Assembly (NCBI RefSeq): GCF_028769735.1
Contig: NC_088169.1
Coordinates: 40,090,729-40,154,728, forward strand
From: Zonotrichia leucophrys gambelii
Taxonomy: Eukaryota > Chordata > Aves > Passeriformes > Passerellidae
DNA: 64,000 bases
Direction of reading: 5' to 3'
Shown: in pieces, positions 36,101 through 49,737 of the stretch
Position numbering within the stretch: position 1 is the stretch's first letter
How the letters are laid out: each line of letters opens with the position of its first letter
The notes under the pieces: generated by a model
Seen by the model: only the letters and a program-made list of their open reading frames with translations
The model's database searches: none
What the model was told of the DNA's origin: nothing
Position numbers and translations under genes: made by a program

Positions 36101-39100
36101 GCTCTGCTATGGACCTGCTGGAGATGAGGAACCCATGTTCATGAGAGCTCAAAACATAAAGAAGCTACCCAGGCACACAGCAGCAGGTGCACAAATGGGG
36201 TGCTGCAGCACCCTGAGATTGCTTCTTAGTCTGGCAGCACTGCACCAAGCACTGGTCTGTACTGCTCCAGTCAATCACCTTGGCTAAGAGGTGAGGAAGA
36301 GTCATCCAGCCACACAGTCAAGTAAGTTGCTGGAGAAGGACCACCCCTCAGAAACTCAGCACCACCTGGGGACTCTGCTTGTGGGGAAGTGCCAAAATTA
36401 TTTTTAAGCAGCAACTGAAAGCAGTGTTTTTTCAAAGCAATTTGATGACAGGTTACAAATTGGCATTTACAGGAACAGCTTCCAGAGTGACCAGTAGATG
36501 GAGAGCAGCCATGGTGGCTCTGTCCCAGAGCTGGGGACACCACGGACCAAAGGCAGCAGGACTCAGCAGCGTCTCTGCCGCAAAGGCGCGATGACCGAGA
36601 TGCTCCATCGTGTCCTCCGTACCTCATTGTGCTGCTGCCTGAAGCAAGGTTTTCTCTCGTGATCCTACCAGCAGAAGAGGTAATTAAATTTCATTGTGGG
36701 GTGTCCCATGTACCAAATGTTTATGGACAGGACTGAAAAATTGTATCCTCACATTTTCTTGACATCGCTTTCTTGGCTGAATTCCTGAATCCTTATGTCA
36801 AGTTTGCACTGACGGTGAGGTTCACTTCAGTTATTGATGACTTTCAGCAGGATTAAATCTTTCAAGACACTTTTCTTAAAAATAAACTACACTACCAAAT
36901 GGGAAACCTTGAGTTAGATAATTAATTTGAAGCATGTTTTCCCATGTAAAGGTTTTAGTTATTTTCTTGGAGAAAGGTTAATTCTCAGTTTGTAACCACT
37001 AAAGTATGTTTCTTTGTAACTAAATATAGCTTTTACACTAAATTTGGCACTTCTTATTGCTAGCCAGAAGGACAGAGTAGCTCTGCTGGTATATATTTAA
37101 ACTTTTCTATACCTCATTATACATTTTTTCAGATTAATTTTACTGTTTTTATTAGAAAATCATGTATGGCACAATTCTTATTTACTAGTTGATCTCTTTG
37201 TGTTTACTTAGGATTTATGTTTCTTTGGATGAAAACTGGAATGCAATTTAAAACATAATGAGATGTCTTATAGCTTGCATAGCACTATCTGAGAGAGGCT
37301 GGACTTGTAAAAAAATTCTGATTAGATTTAAAAATTTATCTATTAAAATAACTTAGTATTAGCTAGAATTAGCACCAATCTAGTATTTGGTCTTAAAATC
37401 CTCCAATATTGTAGTATTAGCAAATCTAATCCTCTCATAATTAGCTTTTATTCACAGATTGGTAGAGAAGAACAAGCTTTTCTGCTTCTTTCAACTCCCA
37501 ATTGGTCAAGTTTGAATAAATTAGTCATTTAACTGAGCTAATTGAATATATTGAAGAAAATATTCTCTTGGTACTTGCAGAGGAGGCTATTGATCTCAAA
37601 AGCCGACACAATACTTCAAACACTTTGGGCTTCCAGAGTTTAGATTTTGACTTTCATCAGCTGAATGGTTTGATCCACAACCTGGAAGCACTGTTTCTGT
37701 TTTGGCTGGGGGTGGGGGATTATTATTCAAACAGATTACAGTAAATTTAGGATTTGCTGTAATTTTATTAGGCAGTTAGGCATATTTTTAAGAATAAATA
37801 TACCCAGCACAAATTTTTGAAAACTGTTTTTCTTATTTATTTCTTGATCACAAAGTGGTTGCCATCTCATTGATTTCAGCTCTCTGCTTATCATTTAGTT
37901 CCAGAATTTTTTCCTTTAACAGAGGAATATACCAGCATTACCATTACTGGTGGCAGAACGCAGCAAGACCTACATCTCATATATTTTATATAAAGATGCC
38001 AGAACATAATTTTTATCCATTGTAAACAGGCTGCAAGTGGTCTGAAAAAGAATCTGGCAGTGTCTAAAGTGCTGAAAATTTTCAAAGTCTTTCTTTTCTA
38101 AACTAATTCCCTTCATGGTTGTGGAGTGAAGACATCCTGCAGGTCCTACTCTCCACGCTGTAGATCTTGTGAGGCATTGCAACAGATCCATCTGGCAAAG
38201 GATCAGAATTCCTGTCTCTGAAGCCAAGGCCTCCCAACATATTTGCAGTCCGAAATACCAGAAAGGCCCAAACTATTGCTGGTTTGCCCCAGCAAGTTTA
38301 TGCTTAGGTTCAAAACAATTTAATTTTGCCATTACCATTGCATAATCAATGTCATTTTATGCAGTCATAGATTACAATACCAAACCTAAACTATCATGTC
38401 TATTTTTGTTTCTTAGATTCTGCCATTTGTTGGTCGTGCTTTCAGGTTAATATACCATTTTCCAGGCAAAAGCAGTCAAAGAAGCTGATAAAAAATACCC
38501 AAAGCAAAAATGTCCAAAGAAATGCAGCCATTTGAGACTACATTCATTTTCTGGTTTATGTTGTTCAGGAACACCAATGCTGAGTTTCTGTGGGAAGACA
38601 TGCTGCCAATGGCATGTGTCTTAGATGATGATACTGACATTAAAGACAAGGTTGACTTTACTGAGGTCTGTATCATTTCAGATATACTCAAAGGAAATCC
38701 ATTGTGACTGCATAAAGACCACAGTGCACTTCAATTTTGTCTCAGAAATTACAAATCTGGAAATCCCAAGTCAACTTTCACACTCTGAATGTGTCCTTGT
38801 GCAAGCACTGTGTCACTGTGTTTTCCTTTTCTTTTGTTCTTTTTTTTTTTTTAATTTGTTGTGTATAAGACATGGTTCTATTCATTCCAAATTAGTGGAT
38901 CTAGGATCTAAGATTTTCCCAATTTTAAGGTTCTCTACTAGAATGAAAAGAAATGTTAGGAAATGCCACATCACTCTTTGGTAAGTCATTTTCATTTCTT
39001 TCCTACATTTACCTAGTCAGATGAATGTGAAATGGGGCTTGAGAGCACTCAAAAGGGAAGGAAGCATTGCTCAGGTTCTGTTTGGCAGAGAAGGTAAAGT

Positions 39101-42100
39101 ATGTAGGTGGAAAGGAGCCCCTTTGATTTTTAGCCTTAGGAAGTTTATATCATCAAAAGCTCTGATGCCAGGCTTCCCTACCTTCAGACAGACGTGATCC
39201 AATGCAACCAAACTTCTTGAGAGTCAAGAGTTTATGTGGATCCAGCATTGCAGACAAAAAAGAAACTTTTCCTCCTAAAATGAGACTCTTACTCCTTAGG
39301 TAGACAAAGGGAGACAAAACCAAATTCAACCTGTACCCTCTCTGTATGGCACCACAGCCTTTACCCTAAGATGGGCGCTGTTCAGCATGCTGTGCTTCAT
39401 GTGCTGTGGAAGCAACTGGTGTATACTGGTAAGCAAACAGCACACATATCAAACCATCCACACTGAAACACACAGATGTGCTTAAAGCATGACAAAAGAA
39501 ACACGTGGCAAGAGAGGGACTGTCAAGCTGAAAGAGTGTCATGGGTGAGGAAACACACAACCAATAACAGAAACAAAAGGGGAGGGGAAAAAATCCCAGA
39601 GGAACAGAACCCAACCCACTGGGAGAGATGGAAATTTTCGGCATCAGGCTGCCTTTTGTAGAGCAGTTACTGGCTCCACCAAAATTTGGCTGACAGGCTT
39701 CCTTACAGCATGTGGATGTACCTTGCACAACAGCCCTGCTGGGCTGATGGGTGAGTAAAATTGTGTGCAAGATGGCAAGAGAAGAAAAATGCAGAAAGAT
39801 AGGAGCTTTTCTTACCTAACACAATTAACTTTCAGAACTTCATTCAAAAAATAACTAGAGAAGACTCCTGAAAAGACAAAACTGCAATCCAAGGGAAGGA
39901 TCATCTTAGGAGGAAACTGCAGAATTATGCCTTCTGGTAGATGTGATTGATACCTGAACCAGCCAGACTAAACTAGATACAGTGCTCCTTATGTTGAGAT
40001 AACCTCTCTTTGCAGCAGGCCACCACAAGAGCTTATCCTGTAGCTCTAGAAACACCAGCGTCACAATGTGTAAGAAAACAAAGCCTCTAATTAAAAATGT
40101 CATTGCACATTTTCATTATTTATGGGTACTGTATCTCAAGGAGTAAGTTAAAGTAGGGCACAGAAGGAACACGTGCCTTTGGAAAATCATGTACCACCTC
40201 TTCTGCACTGCTTCTATGGGGAACTACTGAAAAGCTCAACCCCATGGGTCTCGGGCAGAGATGGCACATCAGGAGAAAATACCATGCCACACCAAGTTGT
40301 TTAACACAATGCCACATCTCTTTTCCTGTGAATTAAGCTAGAAAAAGATTTACTCCATGGTTTGGAATCGGGCTGGAGGAGAGAGGGACTCCAGAGCAGC
40401 AGTCTCTGCTCAGAGCACCATTTCATTGGATGGTGTCAGGTAAGTAGCAACCACAATTTTTTTATTTTTCAACAGATGTTTGCTGGTTGCAGTGAAACTA
40501 CCAGAAAGTTCAAAAACTTGCACATCCTTACAAATTAAAGTGCCTTCTCAAACTCATCATTATTACTTATCTCTTCTAGGTTGAGAGAGGACTATGTGGA
40601 AAAAATCTTGGCTCTCCATTGCCACTGAAGCAGTGCCAATAACAAACTGCAAAGGGGGTGCCCAACTGAAAACTTTTACAAGCCCTAAAAACTTATAAAT
40701 GAAATTTCAAAACCTGAAGATTAATTATATGTTTTGTTTTTCACAATGCTTGTATTTACTTCTAATACTACTCTTTTCATAAAGTTACTGTTGTTGTCAC
40801 CACACAGCACACCAAGAATCATTAAAATCTGAGGAAGTCCTGTTTGTTGTTTGACATGGTTTATCTAAGATAAATAATATCTATTTATGTAAGCCCATGT
40901 GTTCCCCAGGAGAAATGGCAGCACATTAGTTCCCTCCTGCCCAAGCAAAATACAAACATTTTGTATTACATTACATTATATCATAAACTTTGGTAACCAG
41001 TATTCCCTTCACAAAAACCACACATGTTGTCCTCTGCCTTTAGCAGGCACACATGGGTTCCAACTGCCTGCCATTAAGTTTCAGCTTTTAAAATCTGCAA
41101 ACAAACATACGGTAGAAGTTAAAATTATGCACTGCTGCTAAATTTGCTGTGTGTACTGCAGGAGGATAGTCTGAAAAAAACATGTTAAAAGTTCAACATT
41201 TAAACAAAAATGAACAAACTAATTAAAAAATAAAAAAGGGATGATTTTGAGTTTGTATTTTCGATCTGCTACATCTCATTTCTCCTCATTTAACTATCTG
41301 TCCATACTAAGAACACAATCAGCCAAGCCTTTGAGCGAACAGGATCAGTGAGATACATTTTGGGACACAAAGTAATGGGAGCCTTTTATTTCTGTTCCAA
41401 GCAGTAAAGCTGCTGCAGGGTGAGGCGGGAGCAGGCAGCAAAGCCAGGGGGTGTGAAGGGGACTGACCATTAACTTATCAGTTCCAGGCCTTAGCTTTCT
41501 AATTGACAACCTCAGGGCTACTTTCATCACTTGTCGACTTCAAACCCACACTCAATTTTTCCTTTAGATAATGATGCAACTATAACATAACGGTGTTTCT
41601 GACATATTGCAGCATGTAGCAGTAGGATGATTTCCTCAGTAGCTTAGTTTAACAGGAAAGTAAAAAAAAACCCAACTGTTAAATGGTTTTCACATCTATC
41701 AACTTCTAAAAAAAACCAGTCAGTAAGAAAACAGATTTTGTTCTTCCAGTATATTGAAGTCACTGTTTGGTGCTGACCCAACCCAAAGCACCTTCAGTGC
41801 TTTAGTATCACTAGAGATTTAACAAAACAAGTGAATGGTTAAGGCAATAAGCCCATAAAACCTGCATTCATATATAAAGCCTCAATAAAGGAACCCACAG
41901 AACTCAAAAATGTACTACAAGTCAGAGAACTTGAATAATAAATTCCCCAAAAATGTTATTAGAAATATATTACTGATATGATATCTAGAAACCTTAGGTC
42001 CTTCACAAAGGAAATAGAGAAATAACAGGAATGCTGTAGTGGACACGTCCCTTCAGAGAGCCAGAAAAACGTGACTCACATCCCCCACAGAAATCTGAGC

Positions 42101-44807
42101 AATGGCTGAAGGCTGCTGAGCCATTTACACAGAGTAAGGTCCTCAGGAAAGTATATTCATCACATTTAGATCACAAATTTTAAAAATACTAAATTTTGTC
42201 AAGTAACTGCATGTCCACAGGCAGCAAAGCACCTGGCTGTAACATAAACAGTCACATAACTGCCTTTTAATAGTGGTTACAAAGGTCTGAGTCCTGCAGT
42301 CGGCTCTGCAAAGGCCTGGGGTCACAGTGAGCTCAGTGCAGTGTCTGGGGCCCTGAGCACGGCAATCCAACAAAAGCAGTGACAGAGAATGGAATAATAC
42401 TGATGTGCTTCCAAAATGCAGCCATTCCACTGGCTCCTACGTGAGCCACAGGAGGAGGGAGCACAGGCTGGATACCACAATGCACAGCTAGGTGCTGCTG
42501 GAATAGGTGTGCACAAGCAGGCAGGTGTGGAACTAATCCAGATTAACAAAGCAAAGACACTGCTGGCAGACTTGATGTGCAGTCAGTTCCTGTCTCCACT
42601 GGCATTTGGGCTCTGACGGTGCAAATGGACACTCAGGTAACTTCAGCCACAGGACATTACTGTGGCCATCAATAGTTGGCTTATTCTGGCCTGACTGGAA
42701 GAGTTCAGCCCCAGCCATTTCAGATTACAGCTATGGATGGCTCATTCCAGGCAGCAATTGCTACATTTTGGTCATGAACTTTAAAACAGCAGCTCCAGCT
42801 CTTATTTGAGGATTAACAGGGGAGCAGGTAAGGAAAGCAGTACCTGCTCTGGGAAAAAACACTGGGCTCAGTGTTTCCTTGGGCTGCCTTTCAGGCTTTC
42901 TAAATCCATAAAGCATATTGTGAATTTTGCAGATTACATTGCCTGTTCAGAGTTGTAACAACAGCATATCACCATATCACCCCCTTTCAAGTGTTGTACA
43001 TGCTGCTACTCCTTCTCAAGCAATAAGGAGGCAGGAGCTCTCCCTACAAAATGCCTGGCCCATGTGATGGGCCAAGGTCACCAGTTGCAAAAGATTATTA
43101 AAAAGCCAGGACAGACTTATTTTATAGCCAAATTAACAGCTCAGCAAAACAGTGGGCTGTAACAGCGAAGACAGTAAGTCCAACAGCTGGGCAGTTCAAC
43201 TGCTAAGGTTTTACTGGGATCACTGCCTGGGATATTTTGGGGTTGTTATGGGAAAAGAGAGTTATCAACACAAGAAGTGTGAAAACTCAAGTTATTACAT
43301 GAAATATTAAAGGCAGGTGTTTTTCCATTTTTTTAAACCAAACCCCAGCACCTTTGCAATTTTGTCACTCCAAGGCTGCAAGCAGCAGTACAAACTGGTT
43401 CCCTTGCAGGGTTTGGAGCATGGGTTTTACAAGCCTGTTTTGCCTTCCTGCAGGCACTTTGAGCTTATAAATGGCACCTTTCAGTGTCCTGAATTACGAA
43501 GGGCAGCTAGTCCTGAATTCTCCTGTCGCTTAATGATCTCACATAAAATGAGGTCCACAAAACTTTTACTACTGCTGCAGTTCAAATTCACAGGTGAAGA
43601 ACCACCAGGGAAAGGATGTGGACATCTTTTGCTTTCCTAATTTTCCAGGTGCAAGAAAGTTTCCCACTTGGACTTGAACAATTAGTTACTCTCAAAGCAA
43701 GTCTGATCTAAATAAAAAGACTTCAGTATGTTCCCCCGATAAGCACTGAGAAAATCCAAGGGGAAACCATTTCAAAAACAACACACAATAGCACCACATT
43801 TAGGTAAAAAAATATTAGGTTAAAAAGACCCTATCTAAGTATTTATTAGTCTTTTTTTTTGCACCTAATATTTTTCACTTATCACAACTAAGTATGTCTG
43901 ACACTCAAGGATTATAGATAATATTTAATTAAAACATTGATTGGTTCTGCTCTTATTCTGGTAATAATATCCAGTGTTTGGAAAACATACTGCACCTTAG
44001 CAGTATGAACAAAAACTCAAAAGAAAGTCTTTCCAAAAAAAAGAAAGGATTTTGTTTGTTACAAATTACTTCTGCATTTATATAAAGATTTAACGATTCA
44101 TGGCATGCCAAATACAGTGCTAATGAGGTTTGAGTTGTGTTTTTCATTTTTGTTAGAATTTTTTCTTGCTAAAAACAATTATTAGAGGCCATTCAAATGC
44201 CACTGCATAAACCAGGAAACCTAGTAAAACTGCAGGCAAAATTGGTATTTTGTTTCAAGTGTGGCTCAAGAGTCCAATTCACTTGTTGGTGAGCTGCATA
44301 TTTCAAATAGCACCTACAACTCCTTCAAAAATGGAAGCCAGGTATGATGCTTTTAAAAAAACCTATTTATAACATTCATTAATGAAAAACAAAAATTAAA
44401 GAGTGTAAGCTTACCATTTAATTCCTGCCTTGCGAGGATGAACATCTTAGCCTTCCTGCTTTCTTCTCCACTTACCAATGAAAGGTAGATAAAGGAGCAG
44501 AAATATAAGCTCTTAATTCTCAGCACCTCTTAGAGGACACTCGTGCCCATAGGAGCTTAAAAACCTTCCTGGGGAGCATTATTAATCTTGCTGCTAGCAG
44601 CACAGAATTTTTAAAGCCTATTAAAACACCGTCTAGTCATAGACATGCAAGTCTTGCTTTTTAGTGACCTGGTTTCAAGAAACAAACAAAAAGTCTGGAA
44701 ATTATGCCAAATTAACTTTCATCATTCAGTTACACGGATCACTGCCCACCTCAACTACTAACTAGATACCAAACATTGTCCTTCAACAACAAACCTTGCC
44801 ATCTACC
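33170..44807. other. gene-poor AT-rich stretch
   Basis: No gene, RNA gene or recognisable mobile element was seen. Blocks at about 37320-37520 and 43900-44200 are AT-rich and non-repetitive. Short frames such as 38510-38707 plus (reads FLWEDMLPMACVLDDDTD) have no supporting splice or start signals. Confidence 0.5.
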
Positions 44808-44902
44808 ACACAGAATAGTTTGAGCTGGAAAGGACCTTTAAAAGTCAGTTAGTCCAACCCCCTGCCAAGGCTAGGGCCATCTACTACTCGATCAACTACT
44901 CT
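44808..44902 (-). mobile_element. CR1 LINE 3' fragment
   Basis: CACAGAATAGTTTGAGCTGG, AAGGACCTTTAAAAG and TAGTCCAACCCCCTGCCAAGG are the reverse complement of a CR1 3' end, followed by the diverged block CTACTACTCGATCAAC. Short and degraded. Confidence 0.88.
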
Positions 44903-47900
44903 ACATGTTGATGCTTCAGTCTCATGGAAACCCTGCTTTGACCTTGCTTCATCCTTGACCTTGCTCTTCCACCTCTGCCTTTGGGCCTAGCAATATTTTC
45001 AGAAATCTGAAAATAATTCCAACTGCCTTCTTCCCAGGGTAGCACTCCTGCCTGGCTGCAGCCAAGCTGCTGCCCATTTACACCACTGCAAGTCAAGCCA
45101 CTATTAATCCCTTGGACTTCAGTCTTCCAAGTAACATGTGCATTACTCCAAAGGCTTTCAGATGACTTTTTAACTGAAAACATCCAGGATGTTGGGGGTT
45201 TTAACAAATCATCATAGCTATTGCCCAGCAGCTGATAAGGCTGAAGTTAATTAATGTTGCCAGGAAATAGAAATATAGCTGTGATGAACTAGTCTTGTTA
45301 TGCCCATATTCAACATTTCCTCTCCTTTCCTTGAAGAGCATTTCACCAACTTAACAAAAACCACAGAAACAAACACAACCCCCCAACCCAACAGGCTGGG
45401 CAGATGAAAGATATTCACACTAACTAACCCCGCTCTCCGGTTCACAAAAATCCCACTGACAATATCAAGAGTGGGGAATCAAACCCCTTTATTACCAAGT
45501 CCACAGCAGATAAAGCAGCAATTGTGCTTATACAGTAGTGGAAGTGTAGCTACAACATAGCGTGACAGCTTGTTAGTGTTGAAAATATATAAGCTCTTTG
45601 TAATTGTGCCTTTGGAATGCCATCTGTCTCGAATTAACGTCCACCTGGGATCATGTTTCGATGACCAATATGGACAGATTACTGGAACTTTAAAACCTCG
45701 CTTTCTTTGTAATTGACATTTAAACTGTTTGAAGTTTCTCATTAAGTCCTTTTTTACAAATTAGGTGCAGATGTATAAAGCTAAATGTACAGTACTAAGG
45801 GAAATTAGGTCACATGAATGCTCAATAATAAAATGTATCAAGTGCTTAAGTGCAATGAGTACATTGAAATTTAGAGATCAACTTTATGCTCCAAATTCTT
45901 CAAAGTTTCATCGTTCCCCTTTCATTGCTGCAGAGCCCCTGATGCCAACCATTTTTTAATTAAAAAGGCAGAGAAGAAGGCAGGTTTGGCCACGCAGACA
46001 ATGACAACTGGACAGCCCTGTCCCACAAAGAGCCAGAGAAAGCAGGGCAAGCAGCCACAGAGATGCCCATTTCACAGGGATAGGCAAATCCTATTTACAC
46101 CAGTGATGCTGGGAGATTTAAAGAGCACAGGGAGACCTGGGAAGTAAATATAGGTCTGACCAGAAAATAAGGTAAAGTATAGGAAGGAGACTTGTTCAAC
46201 ATCCTAGGGCTAAGAAACCACAAACTGACCTCCAGACCCACTTGCAGTCGAAGTTCTGCAGACCTGCTGTGCTCCTCAGCTTTGTGGGGTGGAAGAGGGA
46301 AGTGCATAAAAGGGCAGTTGGCTGGAGAAACACCTCCATGCACAGCCCAGCTGACAAAATAAGGCCAATTGAGTGTTTCCCCTTTCCAAACAAGGAGGTT
46401 CAGAACTCGGGGAGGTGTGAGAAAGGGGTCCAGGAAAAACCACTACCAGAAACTCACATGATGTGCAGAGGACAGGAGGAGATACACAGGGGTTCATCAG
46501 CAGAAATTCTACAAAGCTCTTAGCATCAAGGGACATTTACCTGCCAGAATGGTTCTTAAGAAAAGAGACCTCAAGTACAGCAGCTCAATCTCCCCAACAG
46601 GTATGAAAACTCCAGGGATCCCACTCACCCAGCCTTTATGAGTAGCCAAGAAATACTGCCCAAGTGTGTGAAAGCTCAATGATGGAAGGCACTGAGCACC
46701 CACCAAGGGAACACACGCCCTCCTTTCCCATGCAGGGCTGGCACTGGACCTCAAGATGCCATCCTGCAGCTGGCAGTGTTTAAACTCAATGCAGTCACAC
46801 ACACAGGTTTGGTGGAAGGTCCATTAACCTTCTCTCCTGGAGAAAGGTCTCTCACTCCAAGTTAGGACACCATCTACATAAAATGCACAAATTCAAATCC
46901 TTTTGGCACCACAGCTAGACCATTGGTTCTGGAAACAACACCAGGATGCATCCCCTGGCTCTCTGCTTGGAAGCATGGAGCTGCAACGGAAGAAGCAGTC
47001 TTCTCTGAAAGCTGCTAAACCAGACCAATACTGTCAACCAGATCTCTTTCTGTCTGCTTAGACTTCATCTGTGTGCTTAGACTACCCTTAAACAGAGTGT
47101 CTTCAGTACCACTACTTATTACAGTGATTTTAAAAAGCTTTTCTGCTCACATCCCCTTATAACCCTATTCTGGTAAGCTACTAAAACTCTTTGCAAAAAA
47201 AGTGTAAACTTTTAACTGGGTACATTTCTGCCGCTTCTGATAAACACCCAAGCAATTCTGCTGTGAAATTGTCCATGCTTCTGGTTGCAAGATGAACAGC
47301 AAGCCCCTACTGGTATCAGAACAGGAGATTCTGGTTTCCTCATCCACAGGCTCTTTCTCCAGTGTTCATACACATCTTCAGTTCAAGGAGGAATTCAGAA
47401 AAAAACTGCGTGTTTTTAAAAGAAATAAAAATTGAACCATATGTAAGCAAACTTCATCACCTGGGAGAGAATAAAACCTGACTGATATAATACAGCAAGA
47501 TAACAATATTTTCCAGGACAGGACAGCCCAATTCATTTGCAAAAGGAATGAGACAGAGGAGTGACTCATTTTCCATGCATATCAAACAAGAAAGGCTGCT
47601 AAGGAAGATGTATTTGTACCCAGTTATTTTTGCTCACACATTACAAATACTGGCTTTCATTTGGGTGATGAGTTTGCACACAGGACTGTCCAGAACAGAG
47701 CAGGCTTTAGCAGACCAGTTGAGGTGCCAGTGGTGATTAGCTGGACACACCCAGCTTTGCACCCTGCTTCTCATTAGCATTAATTATCCACCATCATACC
47801 TCTGCTGCTGCTAGGATGAGAACTGGCTCAGGCAGTAGTTTCACAGTCCTTCATGCCAACTGTGGAGTTGCCAGAGTGCACAACAGGGACCTTATATTGC

Positions 47901-48509
47901 CCCTGTCTTCCTGCCAAGGGCAAAGGAGAACAGAGACCTGGTTGAGCAGAAAGCTGGAGCAGAGAGAACAGGTAATACCTCCTTTGGTCTAAGACCTCTC
48001 AATGGAACTTTATCCTGACAAAAATGTTTGAGTGAATTTGAAACACCAGAGCTAAGGCTCAGTTTTGTGATGTGCTTCACCTGATGGCTGATGGAACGCC
48101 CCATCCTACACACATTCCCTGTGATGGAATGCCCTCACACACAGCCCAGAATGCAAGGATGACTGAGGCTCCATCAGGTCCTCCCCCAGAGACAGGATCC
48201 CAGTGCCAGGGACTTGATTAGGGGTGCTCAGGGTGTCCCCAATGGGTGCCCTCCCCAGTGTGAGCTGCTATCAGGTTCTCACCCCACTAGCAACACAACA
48301 ATATTCATTTCAGTGAACCAAAGTGACCTTGTAGAAAAGCAGACTCTGCACATGCGGCTCAGCAATTCTGCCAGATAAAGTGTTTTTATCACTAGAAAGT
48401 CACACTTTCAAATAATTTTCACCCCGAGGCCATAATCTCAAAAGACACACTTAAAAATGTGTAGAACATAAAATGAGTGATTTTTTTTGATTGAGGTTAA
48501 GGAAAGAAA
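44903..48509. other. non-coding stretch with possible conserved block
   Basis: No gene recognised. The part at about 45560-45930 is non-repetitive, with AATTAACGTCC, TTTCGATGACC and TTTGTAATTGACATTTAAAC, and could be conserved regulatory DNA. An 87-aa minus frame across 45479-45742 was not recognised. Confidence 0.4.
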
Positions 48510-48534
48510 TCCCTCACAGACATAACACTTTATT
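48505..48534 (-). terminator. polyadenylation signal and GT-rich downstream element
   Basis: Canonical AATAAA on the minus strand at 48534-48529 is followed by GTGTTATGTCTGTGAGG, a typical GT-rich downstream element. It lies in the proper place after the candidate last exon. Confidence 0.45.
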
Positions 48535-48596
48535 GATATTCTTAGTCACAGCTCTGCACACGCTGAACAGGATCAGCTACTGGTAAGGACCACAAT

Positions 48597-48617
48597 TCAT
48601 GTCTTTCCACTTAAAAC
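48597..48617 (-). CDS. candidate last coding exon (VLSGKT-stop)
   Basis: A strong acceptor (TTCATTCTTTGTTGCAG|G) opens an exon that continues the transmembrane exon in phase 0 with six codons VLSGKT and TGA. About 65 bases later comes AATAAA. The short coding tail and immediate poly-A signal support a genuine gene end. Confidence 0.3.
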   Translation of the reverse strand, partial: VLSGKT

Positions 48618-49188
48618 CTGCAACAAAGAATGAAACTATTTCACAACTAACAAAAGGGAACCCTTTAATTTGCTACAACAATTTCAGCTCCCATTGCATT
48701 AGCACCCTCCAGTGTCCAATACATGAAAAACATCTTCACTAATATACCAAGCAGACACAGACTTGGAGCCTGAACCACAAGACACAGGAGTGGTGGACTC
48801 CTGGGAGGGAAATTGATGAGAACTGATGATGAGAAAAGAAACTCCCAATGCTAGAAATTTTAAATTACATAGGAACAGTCTCTGAAGAAGATCTGACACG
48901 GGGTTAGTACTCGTCAGGCTCCTTTGTTCCTAGCAGGCATGCCAGCGTGTGCCCCTTTGGCACAACAGGCTATATGTGCCCACATTGTACATTCCATGCT
49001 CTGCAGTGTTCCACTGAGATGTGGGTGCTGCCTTTGACTGATTTAGCACAGGCATGTGGGTATGGATCTGCCTGGGGCATGCCAGTAAATGAATGCATGT
49101 AATAAAACCCTCTAGTACTGGGTGACGTGCTTGGCTCGCTGAGGGCAAACAGGTGACTGTGCTTCAATGTGCAATGCTCCTCTCTTAC

Positions 49189-49290
49189 CGCATCATCACC
49201 AAGCAAAGCGAGAACAACAGCAAAACCAGCTGCACTTGCTACTAAAAACAGCTGCATGAAGGGTTTTTTAACTTTTTCCAACACAAAAAT
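49189..49290 (-). CDS. candidate transmembrane exon
   Basis: Exactly 102 nt, phase 0 at both ends, between a pyrimidine-rich acceptor (CTCTCTCTGCCTGTGAAAG) and a consensus donor GCG|GTAAGAG. It encodes 34 residues: a basic segment LEKVKKPF, then a clear membrane helix FMQLFLVASAAGFAVVLALL, then GDDA. A TGA lies in frame just upstream of the acceptor, so the frame depends on splicing. Coding character is the best in the window, but I do not recognise the protein. A single-pass small membrane protein of the inner mitochondrial membrane or ER is the likeliest type. Confidence 0.4.
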
Positions 49291-49491
49291 CTTTCACAGG
49301 CAGAGAGAGCCCAGTAGGCTCTGGAACATGGCAAATAAGAAAAACCAGCTCTGGGTACCTGCCTGATAATAACACTAACACTCGGTCCTCCTTTTCTGCG
49401 CAGCACTGCTTGCCCCCAGCCTCACAGGGGCAGCAGCACGCACAGGAAGGAGGGCAGCAGTGGAAAGGCAGCCACACCACATCGGAGGTAC

Positions 49492-49534
49492 CTGCTGTAA
49501 TTAGGGTCCCAGTCCAACAGCATGGCAGAGAGCT
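49492..49534 (-). other. candidate 43-nt internal exon
   Basis: Flanked by a good acceptor (GGCTCTTGTGTCCCACAG) and donor (AGCAG|GTACCT). One frame reads LSAMLLDWDPNYSR and looks coding, but it is not the frame set by the ATG exon, in which a TAA occurs. It may be a 5' untranslated exon, part of an alternative transcript, or chance. Confidence 0.2.
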
Positions 49535-49704
49535 CTGTGGGACACAAGAGCCAATTAAATCCAATCAACGTGTTCATTGATTGCTGACATTTGAAGTCAT
49601 CCCTGTATTTTCTCTCCCAAGTGCACACAGTGAGCAAGGACTCCTCATGCCTCATCCTGCTTGGTCTCTGACTGCTTGGATGCCCAAAATTCTGTGGTCT
49701 CTAC

Positions 49705-49737
49705 CTGCCCAGGGGCCTCTTGGGCTCCACAGGAGCT
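49705..49737 (-). other. candidate 33-nt internal exon
   Basis: Acceptor GACTGCTCCTTGTCATCAG and donor GGGCAG|GTAGAG bound 33 nt. Using the next AG two bases on gives 31 nt, which would link the ATG exon (two bases left over) in frame to the transmembrane exon, reading LSCGAQEAPGQ across the junction. Speculative. Confidence 0.15.

Noticed and set aside
45479..45742. 87-aa minus frame with varied composition
   Set aside because: No splice sites, start context or recognised family; more likely AT-rich non-coding sequence.
49492..49534. 43-nt exon as the direct link between the ATG exon and the membrane exon
   Set aside because: Length fits, but in the required frame it contains TAA, so it was kept only as an alternative or untranslated exon.
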